Assembly (NCBI RefSeq): GCF_047302405.1
Contig: NZ_CP154853.1
Location: 2,108,001-2,172,000 of the forward strand
DNA length: 64,000 nucleotides
Reading direction: 5' to 3'
Origin: Alkalihalobacillus sp047302405
GTDB taxonomy: Bacteria > Bacillota > Bacilli > Bacillales > Bacillaceae_D
The notes under the pieces are model-generated. The model ran no database searches. It was not told the DNA's origin and was given only the letters and a program-made list of their open reading frames with translations. The position numbers were made by a program, and so were the translations under genes. Positions 61,657 to 64,000 of the stretch are shown here, one piece after another. How positions within the stretch are numbered: position 1 is the first letter of the stretch; the number at the start of each line of letters is the position of its first letter.

Positions 61657-62913
61657 CTACATAAATAAGCGATTAATATCATTCCATGTTACGACAATGA
61701 CTAGTAAAAACAATAAAGCAAAACCGATAAAATGAACCATTCCTTCTTTTTGCGGATCAATCGGTTTTCCTCTTAAAGCTTCTAATCCTAAAAAGACAAG
61801 TCTTCCCCCGTCCATTGCTGGAATCGGTAAAAGGTTAATAACACCTAAGTTAACACTTAAAGCGGCTGACCATTGCATTAATACAAAAATTCCAAGGGCA
61901 GCTGCTTGACCTGTATAGTCATAAATCCCAACAGGCCCTGCGATATAATCCATCGAAAATTCACCCGTAATAATTAGGCCAAGGACTTCAAATATCATCG
62001 TTGTAAATGTGTAGGTTTGGGTTACACCGTATTGTAAAGCACCTAAGATAGAAAACTCTGTTGGCTGGTGAATCCCTACCACTCCTTCAGGTTCTCCCTC
62101 AAGACTTTCACGAACTTGTGGCGTTAATGTGATGGTCTGTGTTTCACCTTCACGACTAATCACAAAATCGATTTCTTGATTTGGATTTGCTTGAATAACA
62201 GACGTCATCTCATCCCAAGTATGGACAGGAGTACCATCAATAGACTGAACTTCATCCCCTTTTAAAAGCCCTGCTTCTCTAGCAACACCATCCTCAGTCA
62301 ATGTTCCAATTCTCGCTTCATCGACTGGCACTCCTTGCATCAAAGAAACTAAAGCAAATAAAACAAAAGCTAAAAGAAAGTTCATCATCGGTCCAGCAAA
62401 AATCGTTAACGCACGTTTTCCGACCGATTTAGAGCCAAATTGACGGTTCCAAGGTGCGATTTGTGTTGGAATTTCATCGTGAATAATCTTTGCTTTTTCA
62501 TCAACTTCAAACGTTACTTTCTCTTCAAACTCATTAAAAGCTTCAACGACTAAATCATGCTCTAAATCAATTCTTTCCACTTGAACGACCGTTGCTTCAG
62601 GATGTTTGGATTTATTATTGATAATAATCTCTTTGACTTTATTTTGCTCATTAAAAACAAGTCCAATATCATAGCCCGGTTTGATTTCAATCGTTTCGGG
62701 TTCTTCACCCGCCATTCGTACATACCCACCAAGTGGAAGCATCCGAATCGTATAAACTGTTTCATTTCGTTCAAAAGAAAAGATTTTAGGTCCAAACCCA
62801 ATAGCAAATTCACGGCATAGAATACCCGCTCTTTTTGCAAAATAAAGATGTCCCCATTCATGAATAAATACAAGTAAACCAAAAACTAATATAAAAGAAA
62901 GTAACGTTTCCAA
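61657..62913 (-). CDS. rasP: Intramembrane zinc protease RasP (RseP/S2P family)
   Basis: RasP cleaves anti-sigma factors such as RsiW and remnant signal peptides within the membrane. The zinc motif HEWGH is at 18-22 in the first membrane segment. A PDZ domain (about 195-285) carries AREAGLLKGDEVQSIDG. The third zinc ligand lies in NLLPIPAMDGGRL near the C-terminal membrane segments. Length is 418 (420 in B. subtilis). The start is TTG with AAAGGTGGAG about 9 bases upstream. It follows dxr by 21 bp. Confidence 0.95.
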   Translation of the reverse strand: METLLSFILVFGLLVFIHEWGHLYFAKRAGILCREFAIGFGPKIFSFERNETVYTIRMLPLGGYVRMAGEEPETIEIKPGYDIGLVFNEQNKVKEIIINNKSKHPEATVVQVERIDLEHDLVVEAFNEFEEKVTFEVDEKAKIIHDEIPTQIAPWNRQFGSKSVGKRALTIFAGPMMNFLLAFVLFALVSLMQGVPVDEARIGTLTEDGVAREAGLLKGDEVQSIDGTPVHTWDEMTSVIQANPNQEIDFVISREGETQTITLTPQVRESLEGEPEGVVGIHQPTEFSILGALQYGVTQTYTFTTMIFEVLGLIITGEFSMDYIAGPVGIYDYTGQAAALGIFVLMQWSAALSVNLGVINLLPIPAMDGGRLVFLGLEALRGKPIDPQKEGMVHFIGFALLFLLVIVVTWNDINRLFM

Positions 62914-62934
62914 TTACTCGTTCTCCACCTTTCC

Positions 62935-64000
62935 TTAATCAATTTTAGAGTGGATAAAGTCTCTTGATTGTTGATCAATTTCTATAATCTCTTCAAGAGT
63001 TGGTTGCTTTATTCCTACATGATATTCCAATGCTTGTTCAATTAAACGTTCTATCTCTAAAAAGCTTATTCTTTTATTTAAAAAAGCCGCAACAGCTTCC
63101 TCATTCGCAGCATTCAATACGGTTGGAAAAGAGCCACCTTTTTTTCCCGCTTCATATGCGTAAGCAATCGAGCGATAACGTTCAAAATCCAATCTAGCAA
63201 AATTCAATGTGCCTATATCCCATAAGTTTAACCTTTCTCCATTTAATCTTTCAAGTCTTTTGGGATAGGTTAAAGCGTATTGAATCGGAACACGCATGTC
63301 GGGAGTTCCTAGTTGAGCCATCACGCTCTTATCGTGAAACTCCACCATTGAATGAATAATGCTTTCTTTATGTAAAAGGACATCAATTTGTTCATATGGT
63401 ATGTTAAAAAGCCAATGGGCTTCTATGACTTCAAGCCCTTTATTCATCATCGTCGCTGAATCGATCGTAATCTTTGCTCCCATTGACCAATTCGGATGAT
63501 TCAAGGCTTGTTCGACCGTCACATTCTTTAAAGCATCTCTCGTTAAATCACGAAAGCTTCCACCTGAAGCAGTTAAAATGAGCCTCTCAATGTCCATTGC
63601 TCTTTCACCATTTAACGCTTGAAAAATGGCAGAATGCTCACTATCAACTGGTAATAGAGTTACCCCATTACGATTAGCAGCTTCTGTGACAAGATGGCCT
63701 GCTGTCACTAATGTTTCTTTGTTCGCAATCGCTATTTGTTTTTTCTCTTCAATGGCTGCAAGAGTTGGTTTTAATCCGACACTCCCAATTACCGCATTGA
63801 CTAATATATCAACCTCATGATGTACAGCCACTTCGACTAATCCTTCATGTCCCGCAACAACCTCTACTTTATCACCAAATTCTAATCTCAATTTTTCCTT
63901 ATCCTCGTCCGATAAAACCGAGACAAGTTTTGGCTTAAATTCTTGAATTTGCTTTTTGGCCAAATCAATATTTCGACCAGCAGACATCGAAATTAATAAA
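62935..64000 (-). CDS. dxr: 1-deoxy-D-xylulose-5-phosphate reductoisomerase (N-terminus cut by window edge)
   Basis: Dxr makes 2-C-methylerythritol 4-phosphate, the committed step of non-mevalonate isoprenoid synthesis. The 354 visible residues include SMSAGRNIDLAKK near the start, ANKETLVTAG, PVDSEHSAIFQAL, TASGGSFRD, NHPNWSMGAKITIDSATMMNKGLE and the C-terminal NAANEEAVAAFL. About 30 residues with the NADPH-binding GxTGSIG motif lie outside the window. It is upstream of rasP, as in B. subtilis. Confidence 0.96.
   Translation of the reverse strand, partial: LLISMSAGRNIDLAKKQIQEFKPKLVSVLSDEDKEKLRLEFGDKVEVVAGHEGLVEVAVHHEVDILVNAVIGSVGLKPTLAAIEEKKQIAIANKETLVTAGHLVTEAANRNGVTLLPVDSEHSAIFQALNGERAMDIERLILTASGGSFRDLTRDALKNVTVEQALNHPNWSMGAKITIDSATMMNKGLEVIEAHWLFNIPYEQIDVLLHKESIIHSMVEFHDKSVMAQLGTPDMRVPIQYALTYPKRLERLNGERLNLWDIGTLNFARLDFERYRSIAYAYEAGKKGGSFPTVLNAANEEAVAAFLNKRISFLEIERLIEQALEYHVGIKQPTLEEIIEIDQQSRDFIHSKID

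Noticed and set aside
1..64000. rRNA, tRNA or prophage genes
   Set aside because: None was recognised; the gene content is ordinary chromosomal core with repeats in the gaps.

Overview
The window is a chromosomal segment of a low-GC, endospore-forming member of the Bacillaceae. All protein genes I accept lie on the minus strand, and their order largely follows the dxr-to-mutL segment of Bacillus subtilis: dxr, rasP, proS, polC, rimP, nusA, ylxR, ylxQ, infB, ylxP, rbfA, truB, ribF, rpsO, pnp, ylxY, mlpA, ymxH, spoVFA, spoVFB, asd, dapG, dapA, rnjB, tepA, ylzJ, spoIIIE, ymfC, ymfF, ymfH, ymfI, ymfJ, ymfK, rodZ, pgsA, cinA, recA, rny, ymdB, spoVS, miaB, ricA, cotE, mutS, mutL. Sporulation genes (spoVFAB, spoIIIE, spoVS, cotE, a CotA-like laccase) show the host makes spores. 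Long GC-rich hairpin repeats between genes suggest a non-subtilis, perhaps alkaliphilic or halotolerant, Bacillaceae genus; that is inference.

Layout, read in transcription order (high to low coordinates). 64000-59498: isoprenoid synthesis (dxr, cut by the window edge), intramembrane protease RasP, and ProS. 58870-54566: replicative polymerase PolC. 54311-46814: the nusA-infB translation/transcription operon and rpsO. 46629-44503: polynucleotide phosphorylase. 44130-41271: YlxY, MlpA, YmxH. 41043-35815: dipicolinate synthase plus the aspartate pathway (asd, dapG, dapA), which feed spore dipicolinate and cell-wall diaminopimelate. 34038-31022: an RNase J and the TepA/YlzJ pair. 30891-22090: SpoIIIE, a GntR regulator, two M16-family proteins, SDR, YmfJ, YmfK, RodZ. 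21795-16540: YajQ, PgsA, CinA, a DEAD-box helicase, RecA. 16435-13086: a four-gene cluster encoding an Mre11/SbcD-like nuclease and a Rad50/SbcC-like ATPase divided among separate genes. 12936-1: RNase Y, YmdB, SpoVS, MiaB, RicA, CotE, a CotA-like laccase, MutS and MutL (cut by the window edge).

Departures from the B. subtilis order are the most informative part. The split Mre11-Rad50-like cluster sits between recA and rny. It has intact nuclease motifs, a Walker A half-protein ending in a CPxC zinc-hook motif, a separate 86-residue coiled-coil protein, and a separate signature/Walker B half-protein. A DEAD-box helicase sits between cinA and recA, a YajQ protein between pgsA and rodZ, and a laccase between mutS and cotE. 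The gene at the rnjB position keeps the full RNase J catalytic motif, which I recall as degenerate in B. subtilis RNase J2.

The non-coding DNA is also structured. Two related elements with about 18-bp terminal inverted repeats (6655-7603 and 34826-35600) carry the same outer flanks but have their inner segment, with its two hairpins, in opposite orientations. Five further copies of a roughly 125-bp GC-rich hairpin repeat occupy other intergenic gaps, all in one orientation. One is nested in a duplicated palindromic unit and one is bounded by its own long inverted repeats. A 52-bp tandem array whose units each encode a stem-loop lies between ylxY and pnp. No rRNA, tRNA or CRISPR array was seen.
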